Counted from the stretch's first letter, positions 1 to 9,487 are shown. The stretch: DNA of 64,000 nucleotides from Prochlorococcus sp. AG-409-P01 (GCA_003215335.1 QCKM01000001.1:186001-250000); one strand, 5' to 3'. Program-made: numbers and translations. The notes: generated from the sequence alone by a model not told the origin.

Positions 1-2
1 TT

Positions 3-416
3 CAAAGGGTTCAAGAAGGGGCGCCAGTGCCTTTGCAGAATCAATACTTGAAGGTTGATCGTGATGGCTATCCATGGTCGGCATTGTTTATAGAAATGGG
101 TTTTGTTGCATGTCGTTTTGGTGGCTTTTTATGTTGTTTGATCGGTTTTTCAGTTGATGGAACGTTCTCTTTATTTGAGTGGTTAGCTGCTTTTGCATTT
201 GCTTGGACCGTGGGCTTGATTGTCCCGGCTGCTCCTGGAGGGGTAGGTGTGTTTGAGGCTACTATTTTGCTTCGCTTAGGATCATCTGCTTCTTCAGCCC
301 CTTTTTTGGGAGCGATACTTTGTTATCGCTTGGTTGTAACAATCGCTGATGGATTAGCAGTTTTGTGTGTTTTTGCTGCCCCAAGATTTTTAGGGACTTT
401 AAAAAAAGACTGGTAA
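3..416 (+). CDS. C-terminal part of a flippase-like integral membrane protein (UPF0104/LPG synthase TM family)
   Basis: The frame is already open at the left edge, so this is the 3' end of a larger gene; a GTG at position 27 is probably internal. The 137 visible residues are strongly hydrophobic and form about three membrane segments. The stretch PAAPGGVGVFEA is the signature of the UPF0104 / lysylphosphatidylglycerol-synthase transmembrane family, whose members sit in the inner membrane and move or modify lipid-linked substrates. The substrate cannot be read from this fragment. The protein ends normally at TAA, 66 bases before the end of a convergent permease gene. Confidence 0.7.
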   Translation, partial: QRVQEGAPVPLQNQYLKVDRDGYPWSALFIEMGFVACRFGGFLCCLIGFSVDGTFSLFEWLAAFAFAWTVGLIVPAAPGGVGVFEATILLRLGSSASSAPFLGAILCYRLVVTIADGLAVLCVFAAPRFLGTLKKDW

Positions 417-482
417 TAGATTTAGAATTCCTATTTGTGTATTGCTTTTGGTTTTGAAAGTTCTTTGTGAAAGAACTTGGGA

Positions 483-2075
483 TTAGTTGTTATGACTTTG
501 ATTTACAGATTTTTCTTCTTCCTCAAGTCCTGGCACTAGAGTCAAGGCAGCTGCTAAACCTAAGAATAAAATCATTAGTGCTGGTAATAAGCACTCAGCC
601 ATTCTCTCATCACTTGCATATTGAAATATTCGAACAGAAAGAGTATCAAAGTCAAATGGTCTGAGGACAAATGTAAGGGGAAGTTCTTTCAAAGTGTCTA
701 CAAAAACAAGAAGTGCTCCAATCGCAAGAGGTCCTTTTAGGAGTGGCAAGTGAACTTTCTTAAGGACTGCTAACCACCTCCACCCAAGTCCGGTGGCAGC
801 TTCATCCAAGCTTGGGGAGAGACGTTCTAAAGCTGCATCTAAACCTCCCTTTGCAACTGCAAGAAAGCGAATGCTGTAAGCCCATAGGAGTAAAACAACT
901 GGTGAGATTCTTAAGGGCGGAGCGCCAAATGATTGAATCGCTAGAGCAAGAACAACTCCTGGTATTGCATAGCCAACACCAGCCATAAAGGTAAGGCTGT
1001 ACATCCATTTCTTTGGGTTCCACCGTCTTGCAATGGAAAGCATTAGGGCTGCTATTACGACTAACCCAGAGGCTGCGATGCCAAGCCCAAGGCTACGCAG
1101 AGTTAGAAGAATTAGATCAAGGTCTGTCCCTTGGCGAAGTTGGTCAAGATTAAGAACGGCCCATATTAATGGGGTCCCAAGAGTGAAGACTGGAGGGGCT
1201 AATCCGAGTAATTGAGCTAAAAGTGCTCGGGGGCCCTTAAGGACCCATGCAGGCGCTTCACCGCCAGCAGCTCCTTCTGTCCATCGCCGACTGCGCCTTC
1301 TGAGAATTCGTTCATAAGCGACTAGTGTCATTACGATTACAAGAGCAATCAAAGCAAGGCCAATGGCTCCTGTTGGGTTGCCTTCTGCTTGCCAGCTTTC
1401 GACAATCCCAGCTGAAATGCTGGGAATGTTGAGCAACTGGACGGCCCCAAGCTCATTGACGACTTCCATGCCCATGAGTGCAATGCCGGCACCAATTGCT
1501 GGAACTGCCATTGGCAATGCAATACGCCGAAAACTAGACCATGGCCCAACTCCTAGGCTTCGACATGCTTCTAATTGTTTGCGCCCACACTTTCCAAAAC
1601 TTTCAGTGCTGAGAAGAAATACGTAAGGATAGGTTGTCAAAGCCATTATTAAAATGCCCCAGCCCATGCCGTAAATCCTTATTGCGTACCTGCTGCCTAA
1701 ATCGATAAGGGTTGCAGATAGTAAGTACGCAGGAGTGGCCAGTGGTAGTAGCTGGGCGATCCTTAGGGCTTGTCTACCTGGAAAACGGCAATTAGCCAAC
1801 AACCAACCATTGACGGTGCCAAGAATGCCTCCAGTTACACCAGTGCCGAATAATAAAAATAAAGTTCCTCTGACTTGCAGGAAACCATCAATTCCAAGAT
1901 TCGTCGAACCACTGCTAAACCCACGTAAGCCTTCTGTAATCAGACCTATGACTGGCCACAAAGCCAGTGTGGTTATAAGTATTGCTATGGAACTAAGTAT
2001 CAAACGACCTCTGAACCAAGGACGATTAAATCGTGATATATCCAAAAGATGTTTTTGAATTATTTTTTGAAGCAT
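483..2075 (-). CDS. futB: Iron(III) ABC transporter permease, two-domain (FutB/HitB type)
   Basis: A 530-residue inner-membrane protein with two fused permease halves, the layout of FutB/FbpB/SfuB ferric-iron permeases. Each half carries the cytoplasmic EAA loop that docks on the ATPase: about residues 169-190 (EACRSLGVGPWSSFRRIALP) and 425-446 (EAATGLGWRWLAVLKKVHLP). At least ten hydrophobic segments are visible. The periplasmic binding protein and the ATPase are not in this window, so the transporter is encoded at scattered loci, as is common in picocyanobacteria. Iron specificity is inferred from the family; thiamine/ThiP-type permeases have the same two-half architecture. No Fur box could be identified by eye. 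Confidence 0.82.
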   Translation of the reverse strand: MLQKIIQKHLLDISRFNRPWFRGRLILSSIAILITTLALWPVIGLITEGLRGFSSGSTNLGIDGFLQVRGTLFLLFGTGVTGGILGTVNGWLLANCRFPGRQALRIAQLLPLATPAYLLSATLIDLGSRYAIRIYGMGWGILIMALTTYPYVFLLSTESFGKCGRKQLEACRSLGVGPWSSFRRIALPMAVPAIGAGIALMGMEVVNELGAVQLLNIPSISAGIVESWQAEGNPTGAIGLALIALVIVMTLVAYERILRRRSRRWTEGAAGGEAPAWVLKGPRALLAQLLGLAPPVFTLGTPLIWAVLNLDQLRQGTDLDLILLTLRSLGLGIAASGLVVIAALMLSIARRWNPKKWMYSLTFMAGVGYAIPGVVLALAIQSFGAPPLRISPVVLLLWAYSIRFLAVAKGGLDAALERLSPSLDEAATGLGWRWLAVLKKVHLPLLKGPLAIGALLVFVDTLKELPLTFVLRPFDFDTLSVRIFQYASDERMAECLLPALMILFLGLAAALTLVPGLEEEEKSVNQSHNN

Positions 2076-2135
2076 AAATCTATGCCTAGGTTATTAGCTG
2101 AAGTATGGGAATATTTATCAGGCCAATACATTCAA

Positions 2136-3242
2136 TTAAAGGAATTCAGTTTTACCCTTGTCAGAAATACAAGCCTCTAATTGAGCTCTAATAGTCGCTT
2201 TATCAAGATCACGTCCAATTAACACTAGTTGATTTTTTTGTTCTCCTACCCAATCACTATCATCAATTGAGAAGCGTTTGCCTGCCAGATGAAAGATATG
2301 TCGCCGATCACTTTCATTAAACCAGAGGATCCCCTTGGCTCTAAAAACTTCTTGAGGGAGTTGGTTGTCTAGAAAATTTTGGAATTTTCTAAGAGCAAAT
2401 GGTCCATCACTCTTAAATGAAAAAGATGTGAAACCCTCAATTGAATGGTCATCTTCATTGTCTTTGCTTATTGAATGAAAATGTGACTCTTGTGGGTGAT
2501 CATGAGAGCAGTGGCCATGATCATGATCACAATTACTGTGATCATGATGCTCTAAGGATGCTTCTTGACTAAATCTATCGCTTTCAAAGAGGCCGACACT
2601 TAAAAGAAGTGGAAGAGCTACTTGACCCTTTATGCATCTCAGGATTCTTGCCTCATTCTTGACTTCTCTTAACTCTGATTCAATTTGAATTAGACGACCT
2701 TCAGGGACTAAATCACATTTATTTAGAAGAATAATGTCACCATATATAACTTGAGCCTTTGCTATCTGACTTTTTAGTAACTCGGGAGAAAAGTTTTCTG
2801 CATCAACTACAGTGATGATTGAATCCAAACGAGTGGTATCTCTCAGCTCACTGCCTAGAAAAGTCATTGCTACTGGTAATGGATCTGCAAGACCAGTAGT
2901 TTCAATAACTAGATAGTCCACCTTTTCTTTCTTTTCAAGGATTCGATCTACTGCTTCAAGTAGCTCCCCGTTGATTGAGCAACATATACATCCATTGCTA
3001 AGTTCAACCATGTCTTCGCTAGTTGAAATTATTAGATCGTTATCAATGCCAATCTCTCCAAATTCATTTACTAGGACTGCAGTCTTTATACTTTTTTGAT
3101 TGCTTAAAATGTGATTTAGAAGAGTTGTTTTCCCTGCCCCAAGAAAGCCTGAGAGAATAGTTACTGGGACTGACTTGCAAAGACCAGAATCTTTGCCTGA
3201 ATGACTGGTTGTTTTTTCATGCTTGCTATTGGGAGAGGGCAT
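2136..3242 (-). CDS. COG0523 (CobW/YjiA/ZNG1-type) GTPase, putative metal chaperone
   Basis: 368 residues. The P-loop lies at about residues 32-41 (GFLGAGKTT), the family metal-binding motif GCICC at 84-88, and the guanine-specificity motif NKCD at 174-177. A His/Asp-rich stretch at about 231-256 is followed by the C-terminal CobW domain ending with SDKGKTEFL. COG0523 proteins use GTP to deliver metal to client enzymes; the CxCC site and the His-rich stretch favour zinc (ZNG1-like), but nickel or cobalt cannot be excluded. The gene lies upstream of the iron permease on the same strand with a 60-base gap, and a pterin-dehydratase-like gene lies 84 bases further upstream. The true start could be a few residues downstream, since the first 25 residues are low-complexity. 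Confidence 0.85.
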   Translation of the reverse strand: MPSPNSKHEKTTSHSGKDSGLCKSVPVTILSGFLGAGKTTLLNHILSNQKSIKTAVLVNEFGEIGIDNDLIISTSEDMVELSNGCICCSINGELLEAVDRILEKKEKVDYLVIETTGLADPLPVAMTFLGSELRDTTRLDSIITVVDAENFSPELLKSQIAKAQVIYGDIILLNKCDLVPEGRLIQIESELREVKNEARILRCIKGQVALPLLLSVGLFESDRFSQEASLEHHDHSNCDHDHGHCSHDHPQESHFHSISKDNEDDHSIEGFTSFSFKSDGPFALRKFQNFLDNQLPQEVFRAKGILWFNESDRRHIFHLAGKRFSIDDSDWVGEQKNQLVLIGRDLDKATIRAQLEACISDKGKTEFL

Positions 3243-3326
3243 CTTTATAAGTCTTGTAGAACCTGGTGTGTTGGTAACTTTTAGATAGGGGAGTCTTTAT
3301 TTGAAATTTGATTTATTAGGATCTAT

Positions 3327-3617
3327 TTATTCTTGCTTTAAGGCATTGATTGAAACTGCCAATTTAACATCTTTTTCGCTGATACCCCCTAGATCGTGAG
3401 TTGTGAGCTCGATGTCTACTCTGTTATAGACATTCTTAAACTCTGGATGGTGATTCATTGACTCGGCTAAAAGGGCAATTTGACTAATGAAGCCGAAGGC
3501 TTCTACGAAATTGCTGAATCTCCATTGCCTGACAAGACATGTTTTGGAAACATTCCATTCGGGGAGAATCTGGGGTAAATCTTCAATTTCCTTGGCTGAG
3601 AGTAGTTTTGCTGTCAT
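3327..3617 (-). CDS. Pterin-4a-carbinolamine dehydratase-like protein
   Basis: A 96-residue protein with the family pattern [20 protein letters not shown], where the His-His-Pro and the later Thr-His-Asp form the dehydratase site. Full length for the family (about 95-105). In animals the enzyme recycles oxidised tetrahydrobiopterin; cyanobacteria lack phenylalanine hydroxylase, so here it may act in pterin or folate metabolism. It is transcribed towards the COG0523 GTPase with an 84-base gap, so the two may be co-expressed. Physical pairing of COG0523 GTPases with pterin/folate genes is known from comparative genomics, so the neighbour may be meaningful. Confidence 0.82.
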   Translation of the reverse strand: MTAKLLSAKEIEDLPQILPEWNVSKTCLVRQWRFSNFVEAFGFISQIALLAESMNHHPEFKNVYNRVDIELTTHDLGGISEKDVKLAVSINALKQE

Positions 3618-3857
3618 TAGTCTGAAGTGTATCTAGAAAGATTTTGGTTCATAGCCATTGATGATTGAAGGAATTTTTGTTTCTCAAAACTTTTCTCACA
3701 TGTCGCAATGTGACTCCTGAGGTATTTGCTCACTCACTTTGACGTAATCAAAGGTTGTTATGAACATGACTTGCAATTTTATGTAACTCAGCATTGGGGA
3801 TTATTTTGTTTTTGAACTGTGCGATTGTTTGATTAGTGGTTTGTTGGGTTTCTTCTT

Positions 3858-4313
3858 TTACTCCCCCATGGCATTTATAGCGACTTTTCTCAAAGAACCA
3901 GATTTGCGGTGTTCCCATAAATAGATTGATTGCCACATCCCAAGAAGGAGCTTGCTTTGGTCAATGATCATGCTCAGGGAATTAGAAGTAAGGGCTGTTC
4001 GGACGTGAGCTGGCATATCATCAGGTCCTTCGTTGGAATGGAAGTAGGGCCTTAGCTCTCCTCTACCGCTTATTGGTCGAACCCCTTCCTCAGGAACTAA
4101 AGCTTTCATGTAGGCAGCCAAATCTTCCAGTACATCTGGATCAGCATTTTCATTTATCGTCAGACTGCAACTTGTATGTAAGGCATACATAGTCAACACA
4201 CCTTGTTGAATATGAGTTTTTGAAAGCCAGGCGTTGATTGAAGGGGTGATATTTATGAAGCCCTCTCCTTGTGTCTCAACTTCAAGCTGAAAGTGAATTT
4301 GTTTAAAGGTCAT
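3858..4313 (-). CDS. YjbQ/UPF0047 family protein
   Basis: 151 residues, the whole length of the YjbQ (UPF0047) family. Conserved landmarks are visible: LHTSCSLTINENADPDV at about 45-61, the HNEGPDD-type loop (here HSNEGPDDMPAHV), and GMWQSIYLWEHR near the C-terminus. Members have weak thiamine-phosphate synthase activity when overproduced, but the physiological role is unknown. The start is an ATG with a clear open frame. It stands alone, head-to-head with the M32 peptidase gene across 234 bases in which I see no other gene. Confidence 0.85.
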   Translation of the reverse strand: MTFKQIHFQLEVETQGEGFINITPSINAWLSKTHIQQGVLTMYALHTSCSLTINENADPDVLEDLAAYMKALVPEEGVRPISGRGELRPYFHSNEGPDDMPAHVRTALTSNSLSMIIDQSKLLLGMWQSIYLWEHRKSGSLRKVAINAMGE

Positions 4314-4547
4314 TGATTATGAGTTGAGAGTTAAAGCTTAATTTTGAGTGTTATGGAAGGGTTTTGTTGATTTCAATGGAGGTCAATATCTATTGTGAGT
4401 ATCTCTGAGGTGTGAGTGAGATGCTTCCTTTGCTTTCTTTTCAAATTATTTAGTCAGATTTAGAAGACAACTATTAATCGTTATGCATGATTCTCTACGC
4501 ATGAGTTGTTTCTCTGGTTAATGTCTCATTAGACATTCAATCAGCCT

Positions 4548-6092
4548 TTGGCAGCGGCGGCTTGGCAGCGTTTAGGGGAGTATTTACGTGATACTCAGCT
4601 CTTGGGCTCAATTCAAAGCACCCTTTACTGGGATCAGAACACGACTATGCCTTCAAGAGGCTCATCTTGGAGAGGAGAACAGTTAAGCCTTTTGGCATGT
4701 CAGTTACATGCTCGACAAACCAACTCTTACTACGTTGACTTGCTTAAAGAAGCGAGGAATGAGTTTGAGAAGGATCGGTTATCTGGTGATTTTGATTCCA
4801 CTGAGGAGTTTGAGCTCTCAAGAAATCTTGATTTGTTAGAACAAGACCTAGGCCGTCAACAAAATTTAGATCCAGCTTTGATTAAGGCTCTGGCTAGTGC
4901 GAAATCAAAGGGTTATGAGCTTTGGCAGGAAGCCAAAGCAAAGGCGGACTTCTCTTTGTTTTCTAAGGCTCTGAGTGACTTAATTCAATTGCGCCAGGAG
5001 CAAGCTCGGCAACTTTCTGAACCTCGTGGTTGTTGGGAGACCTTGGCCCAACCATTTGAACCAGATTTGACATTAATCCGTCTTGAGGAGCTTTTTAAAC
5101 CTTTAAGAAATTGCCTCCCAGCATTAGTTGATCAAGTTCGTTCAAGGCATTGTTCAAGTTCCCAAAAGCCTATGAAGATTTGGGATCTTGATACTGCGAG
5201 TCAGAATTTACTTTGTAATCAGCTTTTGAAGGACTGGGGTCGTGATGAGTCGATCTCATGTGTTGCTCAATCTCCACATCCTTTTTCTATAACGGTTGGG
5301 CCTAGGGACTTTCGTCTCACTACAAGGTTGGTTCCTGGCCAGCCTTTCTCCTCTTTTCTTGCAACAGCTCATGAATGGGGTCACTCGCTATATGAACAGG
5401 GCCTTCCTGACCAAAGTCATCAGTGGTTCTCTTGGCCTTTAGGTAAGGCAACATCTATGGCTGTTCATGAAAGTCAGTCTTTGTTTTGGGAAAACAGGGT
5501 TGCTCGTAGTAAAGAATTCTCGGAACGCTGGTGGCGACGTTTCTCGGGTGCTGGCGCTCCTGTGAACTCTGCTTCAGAGCTATGGCATTTGATTAATCCA
5601 GTGACTCCTGGACTAAACCGCGTGGAGGCAGATGAACTTAGTTATGGACTTCATATTTTGATTAGAACTGACTTGGAAATAGCTCTTTTGGAGCAAGGGC
5701 TTGAGGTAGAAGCTTTGCCAAATGAATGGAATAGAAGATGTGGAGAATTGCTTGGGGTTACCCCATCCAATGATGGGGAGGGGTGTCTTCAAGATGTTCA
5801 TTGGAGTGAGGGGTTGTTTGGCTATTTCCCTTCGTATTTGTTAGGTCATTTGATTAGTGCTCAGTTAGCAGAGGCAATGGCACGAGATCTCAAGAGTCAA
5901 GGGCTTGAAGCATCTGATCCGATTGGAAGGCTGATCTCTAACGGCGATGAATTGAAGTTGCTTGATTGGCTCCGACAGAATGTTCATGTCCATGGACGTC
6001 AGGTGAACTCTGAACAATTAGTTGAAAAAGTTAGTGGGGAGAAGCTTTCAAGTGCACCCTTCCTTCGTTACCTGGAGGCAAAATTTCAGTAA
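4548..6092 (+). CDS. Metallocarboxypeptidase, M32 (Taq carboxypeptidase) family
   Basis: 514 residues, normal for M32 zinc carboxypeptidases, which remove C-terminal residues from peptides in the cytoplasm. The zinc-binding HEWGH is at about residue 275, followed some 28 residues later by HESQS and the downstream glutamate region. The N-terminal LGSIQSTLYWDQNTTMP is the family opening. The only upstream in-frame space is six codons after a TAG, and there is no ATG, so the TTG at 4548 is the best start. It is followed after 44 bases by a pyrophosphatase on the same strand. Confidence 0.88.
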   Translation: MAAAAWQRLGEYLRDTQLLGSIQSTLYWDQNTTMPSRGSSWRGEQLSLLACQLHARQTNSYYVDLLKEARNEFEKDRLSGDFDSTEEFELSRNLDLLEQDLGRQQNLDPALIKALASAKSKGYELWQEAKAKADFSLFSKALSDLIQLRQEQARQLSEPRGCWETLAQPFEPDLTLIRLEELFKPLRNCLPALVDQVRSRHCSSSQKPMKIWDLDTASQNLLCNQLLKDWGRDESISCVAQSPHPFSITVGPRDFRLTTRLVPGQPFSSFLATAHEWGHSLYEQGLPDQSHQWFSWPLGKATSMAVHESQSLFWENRVARSKEFSERWWRRFSGAGAPVNSASELWHLINPVTPGLNRVEADELSYGLHILIRTDLEIALLEQGLEVEALPNEWNRRCGELLGVTPSNDGEGCLQDVHWSEGLFGYFPSYLLGHLISAQLAEAMARDLKSQGLEASDPIGRLISNGDELKLLDWLRQNVHVHGRQVNSEQLVEKVSGEKLSSAPFLRYLEAKFQ

Positions 6093-6136
6093 ATGAGTCG
6101 CAGCTCTTAAGATGATTAACTGTTGTTTTGAACCAT

Positions 6137-6724
6137 ATGGCAAACCTTGATATGGCACCTAGTCGGACCATGCCAAATCTTTTGCATGTACTCCCTGCTT
6201 TTGCTGACCAATCCGAGCTGAGAGTTAATTCAATTGTTGAGCTGAATTCCAATACAATTAATAAATATGAGCTAATTACAGAAACAGGACATTTAAAACT
6301 TGATCGAGTTGGTTATTCGTCACTTGCATACCCTTTTGCTTATGGTTGTATTCCTAGGACTTGGGATGAAGACGGTGATCCATTGGATATCGAGATCGTA
6401 GGTGTTACTGAACCTCTTGTTCCGGGTTCCATTGTAGAGGCACGAATCATTGGAATAATGACTTTTGATGATGGTGGAGAAGTTGATGACAAAGTTATTG
6501 CAGTAATTGCTGATGACAAGAGGATGGATCACATAATGACCTTTGAGGATTTGGGAGATCATTGGGTGAAGGAAACTAAGTATTATTGGGAGCATTACAA
6601 AGACTTAAAGAAGCCAGGAACTTGTACGGTTAATGGCTTCTTTGGTATAGATAAGGCTATAGAGATTATCCAGTCTTGCGAGGCTCGTTATCTTTCAGAG
6701 ATTGATTCGAAACTAGTTAATTGA
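6137..6724 (+). CDS. ppa: Inorganic pyrophosphatase, family I (catalytically intact copy)
   Basis: A soluble pyrophosphatase that hydrolyses PPi from biosynthetic reactions. The ATG at 6137 is preferred over an upstream TTG at 6128; this gives 195 residues. All active-site landmarks of family I are present: NKYELI, LDRVGYSS, YPFAYG, DEDGDPLDIEIVG (three metal-binding Asp in DGDPLD), the later FDDGGEVDDKV, and EHYKDLKK with the catalytic Tyr-Lys. This is the first of two family I pyrophosphatases in the window; the other, at 22366, lacks the middle Asp. The N-terminus has an extra 25 or so residues compared with E. coli Ppa. Confidence 0.88.
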   Translation: MANLDMAPSRTMPNLLHVLPAFADQSELRVNSIVELNSNTINKYELITETGHLKLDRVGYSSLAYPFAYGCIPRTWDEDGDPLDIEIVGVTEPLVPGSIVEARIIGIMTFDDGGEVDDKVIAVIADDKRMDHIMTFEDLGDHWVKETKYYWEHYKDLKKPGTCTVNGFFGIDKAIEIIQSCEARYLSEIDSKLVN

Positions 6725-6726
6725 CC

Positions 6727-6751
6727 CTTTTCCTTTTAAGTGAAAAGTTTT
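6727..6751 (+). terminator. Possible weak intrinsic terminator after the first ppa
   Basis: CTTTTC at 6727-6732 can pair with GAAAAG at 6742-6747 and is followed by four T. The stem is short and AT-rich, so the call is weak. It lies just after the ppa stop codon and between convergent genes. Confidence 0.35.
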
Positions 6752-6781
6752 GATGGGGGTATTTTACCGATCAATTAATTA

Positions 6782-7735
6782 CTACGCTTCTGGTCTAACA
6801 CTTGCAAATATTTCGGCAAGTATTTCGCCAGCGCCTTGATCTTTGAGGATATTTGCTAGGTCTATGCCAATAGCCTCCCCACTAATTACTTGACCTCGCT
6901 TTTCATCTCTAATCAATTGTTTCCCATCTAGGCTTGCCACCATGCCGGTAAGGATGAGTTGGTCTCCTTCTATTCGAGTATTTACTCCTATGGGCACCTG
7001 GCAGCCACCTTCTAGTTCTCTTAAGAATGCACGTTCAGCGATACATCTCTGACTAGTTGGTTCGTGCTCTAGTACTTTGATTATGTCTATAACTTCTGGG
7101 CGGCCTTGAACACATTCAATACCTAGAGCACCTTGCCCTACAGCATGCAATGAAATATTGCTTGGAATTAATTGATGTATACGTTCCCCAAAGCCTAGAC
7201 GTGTTAAACCTGCAGCTGCAAGTATTAGGCAGTCATACTCCCCTGCGTCCAGCTTGTTTAAACGAGTAATTACATTCCCTCGTACATCCTTGAAAATTAG
7301 ATGAGGGAAGTGGTGGCGAAGTTGGGCCAGCCTACGAAGCGAGCTTGTACCAACTACAGACCCTTCTGGAAGAGTATCTAATTGATAGTCTAAATTTTTG
7401 GTATTTACTACGAGAGCATCTGCGGGATCTTCTCTTTCTGTGATGCAGCCAAGCATCAGGCCTTCAGGAAGATTGGTTGGCAGATCCTTTAGAGAATGGA
7501 CCGCTATTTCTGCATATCCCAAGAGCATCTGTGCTTCTAATTCTTTTGTAAAAAGTCCTTTGTCACCAATTTTTGCAAGTGCAACATCAAGAATCTTGTC
7601 GCCTTGAGTAGCCATAGCCTCAACTGAGATGGCCAAACTCGGATGAGCTTGTTCTAGTTCGGCCTTTACCCAGTTGGTCTGGACCATGGCCAGCTGGCTT
7701 CTGCGGGAAGCAATTCGCAGGTGGTCGAGGGCCAT
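6782..7735 (-). CDS. hemC: Porphobilinogen deaminase (hydroxymethylbilane synthase)
   Basis: 317 residues. Polymerises four porphobilinogens into hydroxymethylbilane for heme, chlorophyll and B12. The N-terminus [17 protein letters not shown], the loop SLKDLPT, GTSSLRR, and the cofactor-attachment loop [10 protein letters not shown], whose Cys carries the dipyrromethane, are all present. The length is that of the full enzyme. It ends convergently with the first ppa. The 343 bases upstream, towards rpoD, contain a large hairpin and no convincing gene. Confidence 0.95.
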   Translation of the reverse strand: MALDHLRIASRRSQLAMVQTNWVKAELEQAHPSLAISVEAMATQGDKILDVALAKIGDKGLFTKELEAQMLLGYAEIAVHSLKDLPTNLPEGLMLGCITEREDPADALVVNTKNLDYQLDTLPEGSVVGTSSLRRLAQLRHHFPHLIFKDVRGNVITRLNKLDAGEYDCLILAAAGLTRLGFGERIHQLIPSNISLHAVGQGALGIECVQGRPEVIDIIKVLEHEPTSQRCIAERAFLRELEGGCQVPIGVNTRIEGDQLILTGMVASLDGKQLIRDEKRGQVISGEAIGIDLANILKDQGAGEILAEIFASVRPEA

Positions 7736-8078
7736 TAAAAAGTCATAGCAGCTATCAGATTAAGCAGTCGCGCACACTTGGAATGTCAAGGCTGACAATC
7801 CGTTATCCCAAAAATGCTCAGGAGTGGGTGGTTGAAGCTTGATTTTTTGGCTAAATCAATTGCCATGAGTGGCTTTTGGAGATGCCTGCCCAGGCTTTCC
7901 TTTTGTTACGAGCTATTTGCAAGTATTTCTAAACAAAAGTATTCAAAGGTTGAGGGTGATGGGATTTTGATTTTCCAGACTTGGAATTGATTTGTTTTTT
8001 TAGGAATACTTTTATCTTCATTGGACAATGAATTCATGAGGACTCAGTTGTCCAATGAAGATAAAAATTGAAAAATCT
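7736..8078. other. Intergenic region between hemC and rpoD
   Basis: 343 bases. The right end holds a perfect 19-bp inverted repeat (8010-8066). A 41-codon plus-strand frame beginning at the ATG at 7865 has no ribosome-binding site and looks accidental. The left part should hold the hemC promoter, but I see no clear -10/-35 pair. Confidence 0.5.
8010..8066. terminator. 19-bp perfect inverted repeat downstream of rpoD
   Basis: The left arm is 8010-8028 (TTTTATCTTCATTGGACAA), the loop is 8029-8047, and the right arm is 8048-8066, the exact reverse complement. It begins 12 bases after the rpoD stop codon on the rpoD strand. It is AT-rich, begins with TTTT and ends with AAAA, and is not followed by a separate T-run. 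It is therefore either a transcript-end or RNA-stabilising hairpin, or a symmetric bidirectional terminator. Confidence 0.6.
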
Positions 8079-9380
8079 CTATTTAATGTATTCCTTTAAA
8101 ACACCATTGCGATTTGGATGCCGTAATTTTCTTAGTGCTTTAGCTTCGATTTGACGAATCCTTTCACGAGTGACATCAAAGATTTGACCAATTTCTTCAA
8201 GGGTTTTCATGCGGCCGTCGTCAAGCCCATATCGAAGACGTAACACATCTCTTTCTCTAGGACTAAGGGTGGCAAGAACACCTTCAAGGTCTTCACGTAA
8301 CAAATTCTTCGCGACATCTTGCTCTGGATTTTCTATGTCAGCCTCTATGAAGTCGCCAAGACGAGAATCTTCTTCTTTCCCTATAGGTGTTTCTAGGGAG
8401 ATAGGTAACTGAGCACTCTTTGCAATGAAGCGGAGTTTTTCAATTGTCATTTCCATGCTTTCAGCAATTTCTTCTTCGGTCGGTTTTCTTCCAAACTCTT
8501 GGCTAAGAACCTTTGTAGTTTTTTTGATTCTTGATATGGTCTCGTAGAGATGGACTGGTAATCGAATTGTTCTGCTTTGGTCGGCTATTGCTCTGGTGAT
8601 TGCTTGTCGAATCCACCATGTGGCATATGTAGAGAATTTATAGCCCTTTTCATGGTCAAATTTCTCGGCTGCACGAATAAGTCCAAGGCTGCCTTCTTGG
8701 ATTAGATCTTGGAAAGAAAGACCTCGATTCATATATTTTTTGGCAATCGATACGACTAGTCGAAGGTTTGATTGCACCATTTTTTCTTTAGCGCGTCTTC
8801 CAAGCATTAGACGGCGACGGAATCTGACCAAAGGCATTTGCACCAAGGCAGCCCATTCTTTGACGCTTGGGTAGTGCCCATTGTCAGTTTCAAATTGTGC
8901 GGCGAGTTCTTCTAATTGAAGTAAATCTGCAATTTTCCGGGCAAGCTCAATCTCTTCATCTGGTCGTAAAAGGCGTATCCGCCCTATTTCTTGGAGATAA
9001 ACCCTTATGGAGTCTTCTGTATAAACACCCTTTGGACCAATCTTGATGCTTGCTAAAGCTTTCGCTTTTGCATCCTCGCTATTAATTGGAAGCTCAATTT
9101 TTCCTTCTTTGGCTTGAGAAGTGATCTGTTGGGCAGAAGCTAGTAGTTGGTCAGCCGCAGCATCTAGTTTCTGATTAGTTATGCTGATCGATTTTGTTTT
9201 AGACCGGGTGGTTTTTGAGTTGGCGTTACTGGATTTTTTTGACGACTTGGTTTTTGCGGACGTGGTTTTACCCTTGGCCTTAGCCTGCTTCTGAGGGGCC
9301 GATTTTGGAGGCGTCGAGACTTTTGCAGGGGTTTTGGATTGGGCCTTTGAAGCTGCAGCTTTGGTGGCGGCAGGGCTCAT
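8079..9380 (-). CDS. rpoD: Principal RNA polymerase sigma factor (group 1, sigma-70)
   Basis: 433 residues from the ATG at 9380; a TTG seven codons upstream is less likely. Region 1.2 starts near [16 protein letters not shown], region 2 contains [26 protein letters not shown] and the -10-binding [14 protein letters not shown], and region 4 ends with the [20 protein letters not shown] helix-turn-helix. The first 70 or so residues are almost only Ala, Lys, Ser, Thr and Pro, replacing the acidic region 1.1 of E. coli. It lies head-to-head with the 6S-like RNA and priA. Confidence 0.93.
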   Translation of the reverse strand: MSPAATKAAASKAQSKTPAKVSTPPKSAPQKQAKAKGKTTSAKTKSSKKSSNANSKTTRSKTKSISITNQKLDAAADQLLASAQQITSQAKEGKIELPINSEDAKAKALASIKIGPKGVYTEDSIRVYLQEIGRIRLLRPDEEIELARKIADLLQLEELAAQFETDNGHYPSVKEWAALVQMPLVRFRRRLMLGRRAKEKMVQSNLRLVVSIAKKYMNRGLSFQDLIQEGSLGLIRAAEKFDHEKGYKFSTYATWWIRQAITRAIADQSRTIRLPVHLYETISRIKKTTKVLSQEFGRKPTEEEIAESMEMTIEKLRFIAKSAQLPISLETPIGKEEDSRLGDFIEADIENPEQDVAKNLLREDLEGVLATLSPRERDVLRLRYGLDDGRMKTLEEIGQIFDVTRERIRQIEAKALRKLRHPNRNGVLKEYIK

Positions 9381-9487
9381 GGCAGGCAAAGCGAAGGGCA
9401 AATGGAATTAACTGACTAAGTGTTAATTATGTTTTTGGAAATAATGTTGATCCAATGTTTGCACCAACCTGCAAAGCGACTCATCGT
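9381..9487. promoter_or_regulatory. Upstream region of rpoD
   Basis: About 107 bases between the rpoD start and the inverted repeat at 9488. AT-rich in part (TTAATTATGTTTTTGGAAATAA), so it probably carries the rpoD promoter on the minus strand. No exact promoter boxes can be assigned by eye. Confidence 0.35.

Noticed and set aside
467-664. 65-codon plus-strand frame over the iron permease 3' end
   Set aside because: Antisense to the permease coding sequence and without protein-like composition.
7865-7990. 41-codon plus-strand frame between hemC and rpoD
   Set aside because: No ribosome-binding site and no convincing composition.
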